Source: Candidatus Poribacteria bacterium (GTDB lineage Bacteria > Poribacteria > WGA-4E > WGA-3G). From it: a stretch of 64,000 nt of DNA. How positions within the stretch are numbered: position 1 is the stretch's first letter; each line of letters starts with the position of its first letter. A program made the translations under genes and the position numbers. The stretch is from positions 826,856 to 890,855 of the forward strand of contig OY282374.1 in NCBI GenBank assembly GCA_958295815.1, given 5' to 3'. Positions 26,932 to 34,586 of this stretch are shown piece after piece. A model generated the notes under the pieces. That model was not told the origin of the DNA. It worked only from the letters and a program-made list of their open reading frames with translations, and did not search any database.

Positions 26932-28932
26932 ATGCTGACACGACGTATCGGAATTGGAGTGCTCGTCAGCGGAATTTTAGTTCTTGCTTTTCTTATCCGT
27001 ATTCAAGGCATTACTAACATTCCGGCGGGACAGTTAACCGGATCGGATGGTTACTTCTACTATTGGCAGGCACAACTCATTTCCGAACACGGGCGGTTAC
27101 CAGAACGGGATATGAATCGATGGCTGCCCATCGGTAGAGATTTAGGTCAAACCCTTAATCTCTACGGTTATGTCCTCGCTTACGTTCAAAAAGTGGCAGC
27201 ATGGATATTTCCGAGCATCACGCTCTATCACGTCACTTCTTACATGCCTGTTGTCTGTTTTTGCATAGGGCTTGGGGTGCTCTGTCTCTTTTTCTACCGC
27301 ACCTTTGGGATCCTCTTTTCGAGCATTGTTGGTGTGCTTTTGGCGACCCTCCCGGGTGCGATCAGCCGCAGCACTGCTGGTTTTGGAGATAGAGACAGTT
27401 GGTGTCTCATGCTCGGTATCCTTGCAATCACAACTCATCTTGCCTCACTGCAATCGCATCATCCACGCAAGCGTCTTTTATGGACGCTTGCTAGTGGTTT
27501 TGCGATGTTTCTTGGAGGTATGAGTTGGGAGGGGTTCGGTGTTTTCCTCAGTATCATCCTATTGGTTGAGATCTGGCGGTTCCTGACCTCTGAAACGGAA
27601 GACGGGTTAGGGTTATATCTGCTCTGGGTGTGTGCCTTCGTGCCACCCCTGCACTTGGCATCTCCAGCGTATCGGAACGGACAGGGATTTGCAACACACA
27701 TCGCTGCCCTGATGCTCGTGCCGCCACTTGTGCTTTTGGGCATCCGTTATCTTCGGCACCTTCTTATCACAAAAACTCCGTTTGCCCGTAAACTTCGACC
27801 CTACGCGCGTACCCTTGCACTCGGATTAACCCTTGCAAACATTACCCTCGCACTCGGTTATATCCTAATACAACATAACACTTTTGCCGATACCACCGTG
27901 CCATTCAGTCATAACACACTGATGCGGAGTATTGAGGAGCTTCAAAGTCCTTTTCTTACGTATTGGATGACCCACTACGGTAGTGTCTTTATATTGGGGA
28001 GTCTCGGTGTTATCATGGCGATCTTTCGCTTTTGGAAAACGCAAGGGTTGGTGTTCGCTATTTCCCTCATACTGTTCACCGGAACAACCTTTTATCGCAG
28101 TGTACTTGATTCACTTTTCGGGACATCCGTTGGTAATCTCCTATTCGGTATCGCAATTGCTATTTGTATCACCGGATTCCTTGCGCTTTCATGGCGACGG
28201 CAAGGCACACTTGAAAACGAACTCGTCTACATCACTTTTGCCGTGTGGTTTCTTTTCTGGGTAGCACTGACCCGGGATGCTAAACGCTATAATTTTTTTG
28301 TTGGTGTTTCTATCGCTTTCTTTACCGCAGATCTCATCCTTTTCCTAACCGCTTTCTATGCCGATAAAGTGAAGCGTCGCCTACCGCAGCTTTTCTTAAA
28401 AACGACGATTCCCGCACTAATGTTAACCTTAATTCTGTTCTGCCCACCTATAGGTGGACACGCGAACAGTGCTGTCCCCATTGCCATTAAATCGCGCAGG
28501 GCAACACCAGGAAGAGGCAGCCTTGCTCAGACTTATGATTGGATAAAAGACAATCTACCGCCCACAGCTGTTGTTGCTGCTCACTGGAACTATGGAAGTC
28601 AACTCAATGTTCTTGCTGGTGTTAAAACCATTGTCGATCAAGACCATTACATACCCCATTGGATAGATCTCTATCGACAGCATGTCAATTTTGCTAAAAC
28701 TGAACGTGAAGCATTAGAGTTTCTCAAATCTCACACAGTAACCCATCTCATGCTGACCGGTAAGGAAATTGCCACAGCACCTTTTCTGCGTGGAGAGCCA
28801 AGTAGCGCGTTTGTACCAATCTATCCAACAGAAAACTTTACGAAGGCACTCGTTAAAGTATGGGAGATTCGCTACCCTCCTCACATCAAGTCAAATCCGA
28901 AATACCTTGCCACAGGGCTTTTACAAGAATAA
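26932..28932 (+). CDS. STT3/AglB/PglB-like oligosaccharyltransferase (GT-C membrane enzyme)
   Basis: The 666-residue protein has a dozen or so membrane helices and a periplasmic C-terminal part. The first external loop holds GSDGYFYYWQAQL (acidic residue near 39) and RWLPIGRD. The second acidic motif reads STAGFGDRDSW near residue 152. The C-terminal domain has AHWNYGSQLN near residue 551 in the place of the WWDYG acceptor motif, followed by AGVKTIVDQDHY. This order matches STT3-type enzymes, which transfer lipid-linked glycans to Asn-X-Ser/Thr. A protein O-mannosyltransferase or other GT-C enzyme is the main alternative. Three exported proteins in the operon carry such sequons. Confidence 0.75.
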   Translation: MLTRRIGIGVLVSGILVLAFLIRIQGITNIPAGQLTGSDGYFYYWQAQLISEHGRLPERDMNRWLPIGRDLGQTLNLYGYVLAYVQKVAAWIFPSITLYHVTSYMPVVCFCIGLGVLCLFFYRTFGILFSSIVGVLLATLPGAISRSTAGFGDRDSWCLMLGILAITTHLASLQSHHPRKRLLWTLASGFAMFLGGMSWEGFGVFLSIILLVEIWRFLTSETEDGLGLYLLWVCAFVPPLHLASPAYRNGQGFATHIAALMLVPPLVLLGIRYLRHLLITKTPFARKLRPYARTLALGLTLANITLALGYILIQHNTFADTTVPFSHNTLMRSIEELQSPFLTYWMTHYGSVFILGSLGVIMAIFRFWKTQGLVFAISLILFTGTTFYRSVLDSLFGTSVGNLLFGIAIAICITGFLALSWRRQGTLENELVYITFAVWFLFWVALTRDAKRYNFFVGVSIAFFTADLILFLTAFYADKVKRRLPQLFLKTTIPALMLTLILFCPPIGGHANSAVPIAIKSRRATPGRGSLAQTYDWIKDNLPPTAVVAAHWNYGSQLNVLAGVKTIVDQDHYIPHWIDLYRQHVNFAKTEREALEFLKSHTVTHLMLTGKEIATAPFLRGEPSSAFVPIYPTENFTKALVKVWEIRYPPHIKSNPKYLATGLLQE

Positions 28933-29136
28933 GCAAGCATGCTTAAAAATATCCCAATACACGACAAGAAAATAGCAGCTCGTTTATTGTAGATTTTAGA
29001 ATTGCTTAGCCCCTGGGAGCTGGCGAGGTTCCGAATTGTGTTACTAAAGCGCAATTCGTCTTAGTTTTACATTCCTCTCTACTAAAGCCTCTTACCAATA
29101 ACCAAAAACTAAATACCCCTAACAAGATAGGTTAAT

Positions 29137-29205
29137 TTTGCATACACTTGTCGAAATTTGCATAAATTAGTACAATTTTGCATAAAGTTGGTGCAATTAT
29201 TGCAT
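29137..29205 (+). repeat. Phased TTTGCATA repeats ahead of the sigma-54 activator gene
   Basis: TTTGCATA occurs at 29137, 29157 and 29177, exactly 20 bases apart, and TTGCAT again at 29200. Related AATTTGCATTTT stretches lie next to site B (19205) and ahead of the 31121 gene (30981). The phasing suggests a protein-binding array, possibly for autoregulation of the activator. Confidence 0.6.
29188..29204 (+). promoter_or_regulatory. Weak sigma-54-like promoter ahead of the activator gene
   Basis: TTGGTGC and TTGCA place GG and GC 10 bases apart, but two positions of the -24 element differ from the consensus. It overlaps the repeat array and lies just ahead of ECF-type site D. It may allow the activator to regulate itself. 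Confidence 0.4.
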
Positions 29206-29209
29206 TTTA

Positions 29210-29237
29210 TGCAACCTTTCCGCTTTTCGTGCGCGTT
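29210..29237 (+). promoter_or_regulatory. ECF-type promoter, site D (TGCAACCTTT ... CGCGTT)
   Basis: TGCAACCTTT (29210-29219) and CGCGTT (29232-29237) have the same 16-base gap. The ATG of the sigma-54 activator gene is 82 bases downstream with nothing between, so the ECF sigma/propeller proteins probably control the activator. Confidence 0.7.
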
Positions 29238-29319
29238 TATTATATTATGAAGCCCCTAATTGTGTGGAAAATTGTGTAAACTGTGAATAACGTTCATATT
29301 TCAAAAAGGTGGGAAGGTA

Positions 29320-30609
29320 ATGATTTACAGAACAAGAGAAGATAAATTTCATGATAAGAGTAACGTTTATATTTTTGGTGACGTTCCCAATGAGACGCTA
29401 AAAACTTTAGAAATTCTCTTTGAGAGGAATGGTTACGGTACCGCTATTGTAAAAAATAACGGAAACGCCCGTACAGGTGCTGAATCTGAGTCTGTTTTGT
29501 TGACCTCTGAGGGTTCGAGTCGTCGTTCAACCCTACAACAAGCCGATAATGCTGCCTTGATCAAGAAAACCGAAACGTTGCCATTTTCCCCTTCTCGTAC
29601 CTTTGCAAGAGATAAATTAAAAGGAAATTACGAAAGCATTATTGGAAGAAGTCCGCAGACGCTTAAGGTACTCCAACAAATTGATAAAGTCGCAAATACG
29701 ACAGCAAAAGTGCTTATTTGTGGTGAGACAGGTACCGGTAAAGAGTTGATAGCACGTGCTTTACACCAAAACAGTGATCGGTCGGTAAATGAAATGGTTT
29801 CTCTCAATTGTGCTGCGATTCCGGATATGCTCCTTGAAAGTGAGTTGTTTGGACATGAAAGAGGGGCGTTTACAGACGCGAAAGCACGACATATAGGCAA
29901 ATTTGAAAGGGCGCACAATGGGACACTTTTCCTTGATGAAATTGGAGATATGCCCCTCTCCGTGCAGGCAAAGTTGTTACGGGCAGTTGAAGCAAGCGAG
30001 ATTGAACGCCTCGGGGGTACGAAGCCAATCTCGGTAGATGTCCGAATTGTAGCAGCTACTCACTGTAACCTCGCAAGAGCGGTTGAAAATGGCACTTTCC
30101 GCAGAGACCTTTACTATCGGCTCAATGCTGTTTCTATTTCTTTGCCACCATTACGTGAACGACGTGAGGACGTTAGCGTCTTAGCGGAATATTTTGTGAA
30201 GCAACACTGCGATACTTATGCACAGCCTATGCGTAAAATAGCACCGGAAACGCTCATTCGCCTGCAGGACTATCCCTGGCCAGGGAATGTACGAGAGCTA
30301 GAAAATGCCTTAATTCATGCCGTTATTTTGGCAGACGAGAGGGTTATCTTGCCTGCGCACCTGCCTGAAGAAATTTTAGCGTTCCAAAAATCGCGTACCA
30401 ACGATCCAGAGGAAGATAATACTCTTGAATACCGACGCACTGCGCATGTCCCTCTGGGGGAAAGTCTTAAGACTATGGAAGAAGCATTCATCCGCGCCAC
30501 TTTGACGTGGCAGAACGGAAATCGAACGAAAACAGCAAAAATATTGGGAATTAGCCTCAGGACGTTGCAGAATAGGTTAAAAAACTATGAAGAATCAGGA
30601 AGTGTTTAA
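29320..30609 (+). CDS. Sigma-54-dependent transcriptional activator without a working receiver domain
   Basis: The 429-residue NtrC-type activator has a full AAA+ domain. Walker A is GETGTGKE at residue 135, the sigma-54 contact loop GAFTDA at 182-187, and Walker B GTLFLDEIGDM. The arginine-finger region is FRRDLYYRLN, followed by DYPWPGNVRELEN. A Fis-type helix-turn-helix ends the protein (NRTKTAKILGISLRTLQNRL). The first 100 residues replace the usual receiver. VYIFGDVPNETLKTLEILFE resembles its first strand and helix, but the rest, including the phosphorylatable Asp, is missing. Activity is therefore probably set by the amount made, through site D, rather than by a histidine kinase. Confidence 0.92.
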   Translation: MIYRTREDKFHDKSNVYIFGDVPNETLKTLEILFERNGYGTAIVKNNGNARTGAESESVLLTSEGSSRRSTLQQADNAALIKKTETLPFSPSRTFARDKLKGNYESIIGRSPQTLKVLQQIDKVANTTAKVLICGETGTGKELIARALHQNSDRSVNEMVSLNCAAIPDMLLESELFGHERGAFTDAKARHIGKFERAHNGTLFLDEIGDMPLSVQAKLLRAVEASEIERLGGTKPISVDVRIVAATHCNLARAVENGTFRRDLYYRLNAVSISLPPLRERREDVSVLAEYFVKQHCDTYAQPMRKIAPETLIRLQDYPWPGNVRELENALIHAVILADERVILPAHLPEEILAFQKSRTNDPEEDNTLEYRRTAHVPLGESLKTMEEAFIRATLTWQNGNRTKTAKILGISLRTLQNRLKNYEESGSV

Positions 30610-30697
30610 TCTTTTCGTAGAGATCTTCCTTTTTCTTCTGCCTTGTTGTTTTTCCACCATTGTAATCTGATGCTTTATACATATCGGGTTTTCTCAT
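30557..30697 (-). CDS. Possible 46-residue protein antisense to the activator 3-prime end
   Basis: This small frame starts with ATG at 30697 and has a good ribosome site (GGAAGG, 7 bases upstream on the minus strand). The product is basic at first (KTTRQKKKEDLYEKIK) and hydrophobic at the end. It overlaps the last 53 bases of the activator gene in antisense. Without homologues it may be chance. Confidence 0.25.
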   Translation of the reverse strand: MRKPDMYKASDYNGGKTTRQKKKEDLYEKIKHFLILHSFLTYSATS

Positions 30698-30972
30698 GTT
30701 TAATCCTTCCAGAAATTAAACATCCCTGCTTTTGTTACATATAGGGCTATTTAGTTTTCCGACAACTCTGATAATCTACTTAAGGGTTTTTTCCATACGA
30801 GCGGCATCCCGATCGGTATGTGTAGTGGTTACCGTGCTGCTATAGGCGAATTCCGAAGCCTGCCCACCCTTTTCTCCCCATCCAGTAAAGGCGAATTTTG
30901 CTATCAACTCTTGCTGATTGCTGATAACCGATTATGAGAAACCAGATGCTGATACTGTCGTATATTTTTTTA

Positions 30973-31000
30973 TTGACAGAAATTTGCATTTTTGTTAAGT
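30973..31000 (+). promoter_or_regulatory. Possible sigma-70 promoter for the secreted-protein genes
   Basis: TTGACA at 30973 is followed 16 bases later by TTAAGT, a weak -10. The region 30610-31120 otherwise holds no gene on the plus strand. An AATTTGCATTTT stretch like those near the ECF-type sites sits in the spacer. Confidence 0.3.
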
Positions 31001-31120
31001 TTTTAATAATGGTTTTGCGATAAACCATCCCATTTACAAAAGTCTGCCCTTAATAGGCAAGAGTGACTTTGGCGCAGACCATTTAACTTGCAGAAGATCA
31101 ACCTATAAAGGAGAGAGAAA

Positions 31121-31945
31121 ATGAAAAGAACCTACCTCATGATGTTCATCGCGCTTTTTTCGGTTATGTTAATTAGCCATGCGAGTGCACAGGTAATTTT
31201 CTATGCTGACTTTGAAGCTAATTCCTCTGAAGCAGTACCGGATGCTAGTGTCAACGATCCAGAAAACTGGGTGTCGGAAAACGATGGAACCGTTTGGGTA
31301 GAGTCAACTGACTTCCCTGATGGTGGAAATGCTTTACATCAAAGTGCTGAAGGGTGTGGAATTTCCGGTAATACGCCGCTGCCCGGTGTTGATGACTTCT
31401 CCGATGGTATTATCCAAGCGGTTTTTTCATGGCAAGATGATGATGGCGTTGGATTCCAATTCCGTCGCGTCGGCGAGGATAGTGGTTATCTCGTCGCGTT
31501 CGGTTACAACGAAACCGCCCAAGTTATCATTGGGAGCCTTGCAGACGGATGCTGTCCATCAGGTCAATGTCTTGACCAGTGTAGTTGCGAGAACGGTGGG
31601 AACGAACTCGTCGGTGTGGACCACGGCTTAGGTGCAGATCTTTCACAAGACAACAGCGTTGCCTATTTTGGACGCGTTGAAGTCAGTGGAAGCCTCATCC
31701 GGGTCTGGTATATGGAACTTGATGAAGTGCCTGATCTCTTTGCTGGCTCTGATGAACTCGGCGATCCCATCGCTGAATATGACGGCGCAGATGATTTGGG
31801 ACCTGGAACCGTCGGCCTCTGGCACGAAAGTTGGGGCAACGGAAGAGTCGGTAGCGTCCTCGTTACTGGTCCAGGTGGCACTGTAGCAGTTGATCCGCAC
31901 GCTAAACTCTCCACAACGTGGGGCGACGTTAAAAGCAGCTATTAG
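31121..31945 (+). CDS. Secreted concanavalin-like protein with a cysteine-rich insert (copy 1)
   Basis: The 274-residue protein has a signal peptide (residues 1-23, ending SHASAQ). The mature part starts VIFYADFEANSSEA, a beginning typical of exported jelly-roll (LamG / DUF1080-like) domains. FQFRRVGEDSGYLVAF and VAYFGRVEVSGSLIRVWYM fit the beta-sandwich strands. A central insert reads GCCPSGQCLDQCSCENGG, with five cysteines in 18 residues, plus GCGISG near residue 82. The end AKLSTTWGDVKSSY is shared with the next gene. GGAGAG precedes the ATG. The function is unknown; glycan binding on the surface is a reasonable guess. Confidence 0.75.
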   Translation: MKRTYLMMFIALFSVMLISHASAQVIFYADFEANSSEAVPDASVNDPENWVSENDGTVWVESTDFPDGGNALHQSAEGCGISGNTPLPGVDDFSDGIIQAVFSWQDDDGVGFQFRRVGEDSGYLVAFGYNETAQVIIGSLADGCCPSGQCLDQCSCENGGNELVGVDHGLGADLSQDNSVAYFGRVEVSGSLIRVWYMELDEVPDLFAGSDELGDPIAEYDGADDLGPGTVGLWHESWGNGRVGSVLVTGPGGTVAVDPHAKLSTTWGDVKSSY

Positions 31946-31982
31946 TTTCCTCGACTAATACACTCAGATTAACGGGTGTTGT

Positions 31983-32056
31983 CGGGTGAGGCTCTTGTGC
32001 CTCAGTTCCCCGCACCCGATGCTTGTCTTTGTAGGGTGAGGTCCCTCTCACCCTAC
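31983..32056. repeat. Two intergenic hairpins between the secreted paralogues
   Basis: CGGGTGAGGC...CACCCG (31983-32018) is imperfect. GTAGGGTGAG / CTCACCCTAC (32031-32056) is a perfect 10-bp stem with a 6-base loop. Both repeat the words GGTGAGG / CCTCACC. No long T-run follows directly, so they may be repeats, processing sites or weak terminators. Confidence 0.65.
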
Positions 32057-32187
32057 ACTTCTTTATTAGTTTTACGGCGAGGCACTTTTTAATGGGTATC
32101 TGAGCAACGATCTATAGCCTTGTCGTCGTACCGTTGCTTGCGAATAAACGGCAACACAACCCCTTAGAAAAACGACGGAGGTATTTC

Positions 32188-33015
32188 ATGAAAACACGTT
32201 TTGTTCTCTCAATCCTCATTTTGAGTCTGTTTGTTTCGCTTCACGCCACCGGGCAAGTTGTGTTTTACGCCGATTTTGAGCCTGGTTCTAAAGAAGCAAA
32301 ACCCGATGCTGGTGTGAATGATGTCAAAAAGTATAAACCTGAAAACGCTGGAACAATCTGGGGTGAAGCAGATTTCAACGGCGGGAAACTCGGTGGGAAA
32401 AAAGCAATGGCGCAAACTGCTGAGGGATGTGGCATCTCTGGGAACACAGAACTTCCTGACCTGAAAAACTTCACTGACGGGATCGTCCAGGTCGTCTTCT
32501 CCTTTGGCGATGATGATAGTTTCGGTGTCCAGTTTCGCAGAAAAGGCGACAAGGTAGGCTATCTTGTCGTTTTTGGCTATAATGAGACCCCGTCTGTTCT
32601 GTTCATGAGTTTGGAAGACGGGTGTTGTCCGACTGCAAATTGTCTCGACCAGTGCGGTTGTGAGAATGGTGGGAAAGAAATAGATAGCGTCCCTCACGGG
32701 TTAGGCGGCGGACTCGACCAAACCAACGCTGTCGCCTATTTCGGACGCGTTGAGGTGAAGGGCAACAATGTCAAAATTTGGTATATGAAACTCGACGAAG
32801 TCAAAGATTTGTTTGCATCCTCCGAGGATCTTGGGGACCCTATTCTTGAATCCAACAAAGCCACTACCAAGGGCGCAGGCAGCGTCGGCGTTTGGCACGA
32901 AAGTTGGGGGATGGGCAGAATCGACAGTATTCTCGTCACAAACGCAAACGGCTTTGATATTGATGCTAAAGGCAAACTCTCTACCACTTGGAGTGAGATT
33001 AAAACCTCGTATTAA
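32188..33015 (+). CDS. Secreted concanavalin-like protein with a cysteine-rich insert (copy 2)
   Basis: The 275-residue paralogue of the preceding gene has a signal peptide (residues 1-23, ending HATGQ), then VVFYADFEPGSKEAKPDAG. The strands FQFRRKGD and AYFGRVEVKGNNVKIWYM-like segments are conserved, as is the cysteine insert GCCPTANCLDQCGCENGG. It ends AKGKLSTTWSEIKTSY. It is more Lys-rich than copy 1, which is acidic. I chose the ATG at 32188, which has ACGGAGG 7 bases upstream; the longest frame would add 18 residues before the signal peptide. A strong terminator follows. Confidence 0.75.
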   Translation: MKTRFVLSILILSLFVSLHATGQVVFYADFEPGSKEAKPDAGVNDVKKYKPENAGTIWGEADFNGGKLGGKKAMAQTAEGCGISGNTELPDLKNFTDGIVQVVFSFGDDDSFGVQFRRKGDKVGYLVVFGYNETPSVLFMSLEDGCCPTANCLDQCGCENGGKEIDSVPHGLGGGLDQTNAVAYFGRVEVKGNNVKIWYMKLDEVKDLFASSEDLGDPILESNKATTKGAGSVGVWHESWGMGRIDSILVTNANGFDIDAKGKLSTTWSEIKTSY

Positions 33016-33024
33016 TGTCCTGTG

Positions 33025-33065
33025 GGGCGAGGCAGATGATTTCGATCAAATCCTCGCCCTTTTTT
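33025..33065 (+). terminator. Rho-independent terminator after secreted paralogue 2
   Basis: GGGCGAGG (33025-33032) pairs with CCTCGCCC (33052-33059), with a smaller GAT/ATC stem inside. Six Ts follow. The stem again uses the GGCGAGG palindrome. Confidence 0.85.
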
Positions 33066-33135
33066 CTTTTGGCAAACATTTCCAAGGTCTCTATACTTAG
33101 CTCCCTCCCATTGATACCTAAGGAGTCCATCCACC

Positions 33136-34407
33136 ATGAAAGTCACGAACGTTGAACGTGTGCTTGTAGATGTTCCCTTTACCCCGCGCCAACAACAGAT
33201 TACTACGCAAAGCGTCTCAACCGTTTACAATTGGTCAATCCTTGAGTTAATTAAGGTTACCACAGATACTGGTCATGTCGGTTGGGGTGAGACTGTTGTT
33301 CACTACACCTATTCCAGGGTCAGCGATGCAAGCGTTGAGCGTGTGCTTGGGCAGAGTCCTGCTGAATTCATGAATGACGATTCACTCGGTGCTGGTCTGC
33401 AGATGGCACTCTTTGATGTCGTCGGCAAAATTCTGGAGGTCCCCGTCTACCAACTCCTCAGCAACCAGTGTCGTGATGCCGTTCCAATTTCGTGGTGGTG
33501 TATCGATTCTTCTCCGGAAAACTGGGCGGCAGAAGCCGGCGATGCTGTAAAAAATGGGTATACCAGTTTCAAAAACAAGCCACGCCCATGGTGGGATATT
33601 AGCGCGCAGGTAGAGGCGGTCGCGAAAGTCGTGCCAGCGGATTTCAAGTTAGATCTCGATCCAAATAGTTCTTGGCGCGATGCAGAGACAGCCATTCCAG
33701 TCTTGCAGAAACTCGTCGGATACCCAAATGTAGCGATGTTTGAAACACCCATTCCCCAAGGCGATGTTGAAGGGAACAAACAAATTCGGCAAACTGTCGG
33801 TTGTCAGATTGCAATGCACTTTGGTTCGCCACCTTATACTACTTGTGTCTGTGAGGATGTCTGTAGTGGATTTGTCATCGGTGGTGGTAAGTCACAAGTC
33901 ATGCGTGAGGGACAACTCAGTGCGGCAACGGATATGCCGTTTTGGCTCCAAATTGTCGGGAACGGTTTGACAACGACTTGGGCAGGACATCTCGGAAGTG
34001 TGCTTACGCATGCGACATGGCCCGCAATCACGTGTATTAATCTTTATAGTGACCACTTACTCACGCAACCGATACAGGTCTCGGACGGCTGCCACAAAAT
34101 TTCAGATGCACCGGGATTGGGTGTTGAGGTCAACGAAGACGCGGTTGAACGCTTCCGCGTACCTGCAGATGCGTTAGACGCTGACGGCTACACGATCCAC
34201 CCCGTGCCACGGATTATCAAAACCGCTGTCTATCCTGATGACAGCTGCATCCACATGGCAGGGGACGGTCTCAGCTATTTCAATGCCGGTAATGGTGAGG
34301 CACAAGTAGAGGGCGCGCGTCTGGAGTTAACTTTCGACGACGGTAGTGACGAATGGGCGGATCTCTTCGAGAAAGCTCAGGAAACGCCTGTACATGGGCA
34401 GTGGTAA
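33136..34407 (+). CDS. Mandelate racemase / muconate lactonizing enzyme family protein
   Basis: The 423-residue protein has the enolase-superfamily capping domain followed by a TIM barrel. Metal ligands appear as Asp in KLDLDPNSSW and Glu in MFETPIPQGD. A Lys-rich strand TSFKNKPRPW may carry the catalytic base. The protein is longer at the C-terminus than typical (about 380) and ends in a beta-rich extra segment after PRIIKTAVYPDD. The family abstracts a proton alpha to a carboxylate, usually to dehydrate or epimerise a sugar acid. The substrate is not evident. AAGGAG lies upstream of the ATG. Confidence 0.85.
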   Translation: MKVTNVERVLVDVPFTPRQQQITTQSVSTVYNWSILELIKVTTDTGHVGWGETVVHYTYSRVSDASVERVLGQSPAEFMNDDSLGAGLQMALFDVVGKILEVPVYQLLSNQCRDAVPISWWCIDSSPENWAAEAGDAVKNGYTSFKNKPRPWWDISAQVEAVAKVVPADFKLDLDPNSSWRDAETAIPVLQKLVGYPNVAMFETPIPQGDVEGNKQIRQTVGCQIAMHFGSPPYTTCVCEDVCSGFVIGGGKSQVMREGQLSAATDMPFWLQIVGNGLTTTWAGHLGSVLTHATWPAITCINLYSDHLLTQPIQVSDGCHKISDAPGLGVEVNEDAVERFRVPADALDADGYTIHPVPRIIKTAVYPDDSCIHMAGDGLSYFNAGNGEAQVEGARLELTFDDGSDEWADLFEKAQETPVHGQW

Positions 34408-34433
34408 AATCGTGGTCGCGCCAAAAAACGGTA

Positions 34434-34454
34434 GGCGAGGGACCTAACCTCGCC
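34434..34454. repeat. GGCGAGG-family palindrome
   Basis: GGCGAGG (34434-34440) and CCTCGCC (34448-34454) enclose 7 bases, 27 bases after a stop codon. No T-run follows. Confidence 0.65.
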
Positions 34455-34586
34455 ACTTCAAACTGTATTGTTAATTTTAATATCTACTATGAATGCCTCT
34501 GTCGTTTACTCACAAATCGCTTGCATGTACATTGCACATCTGCTACAATCAAGGACATCCTATAGATTTAACAGAGGCACATCAAC

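Noticed and set aside
29137..29205. 20-base phased repeats considered as a CRISPR array
   Set aside because: The repeated word is only 8 bases and the period is 20 bases, far too short for repeat plus spacer. No cas genes are present.
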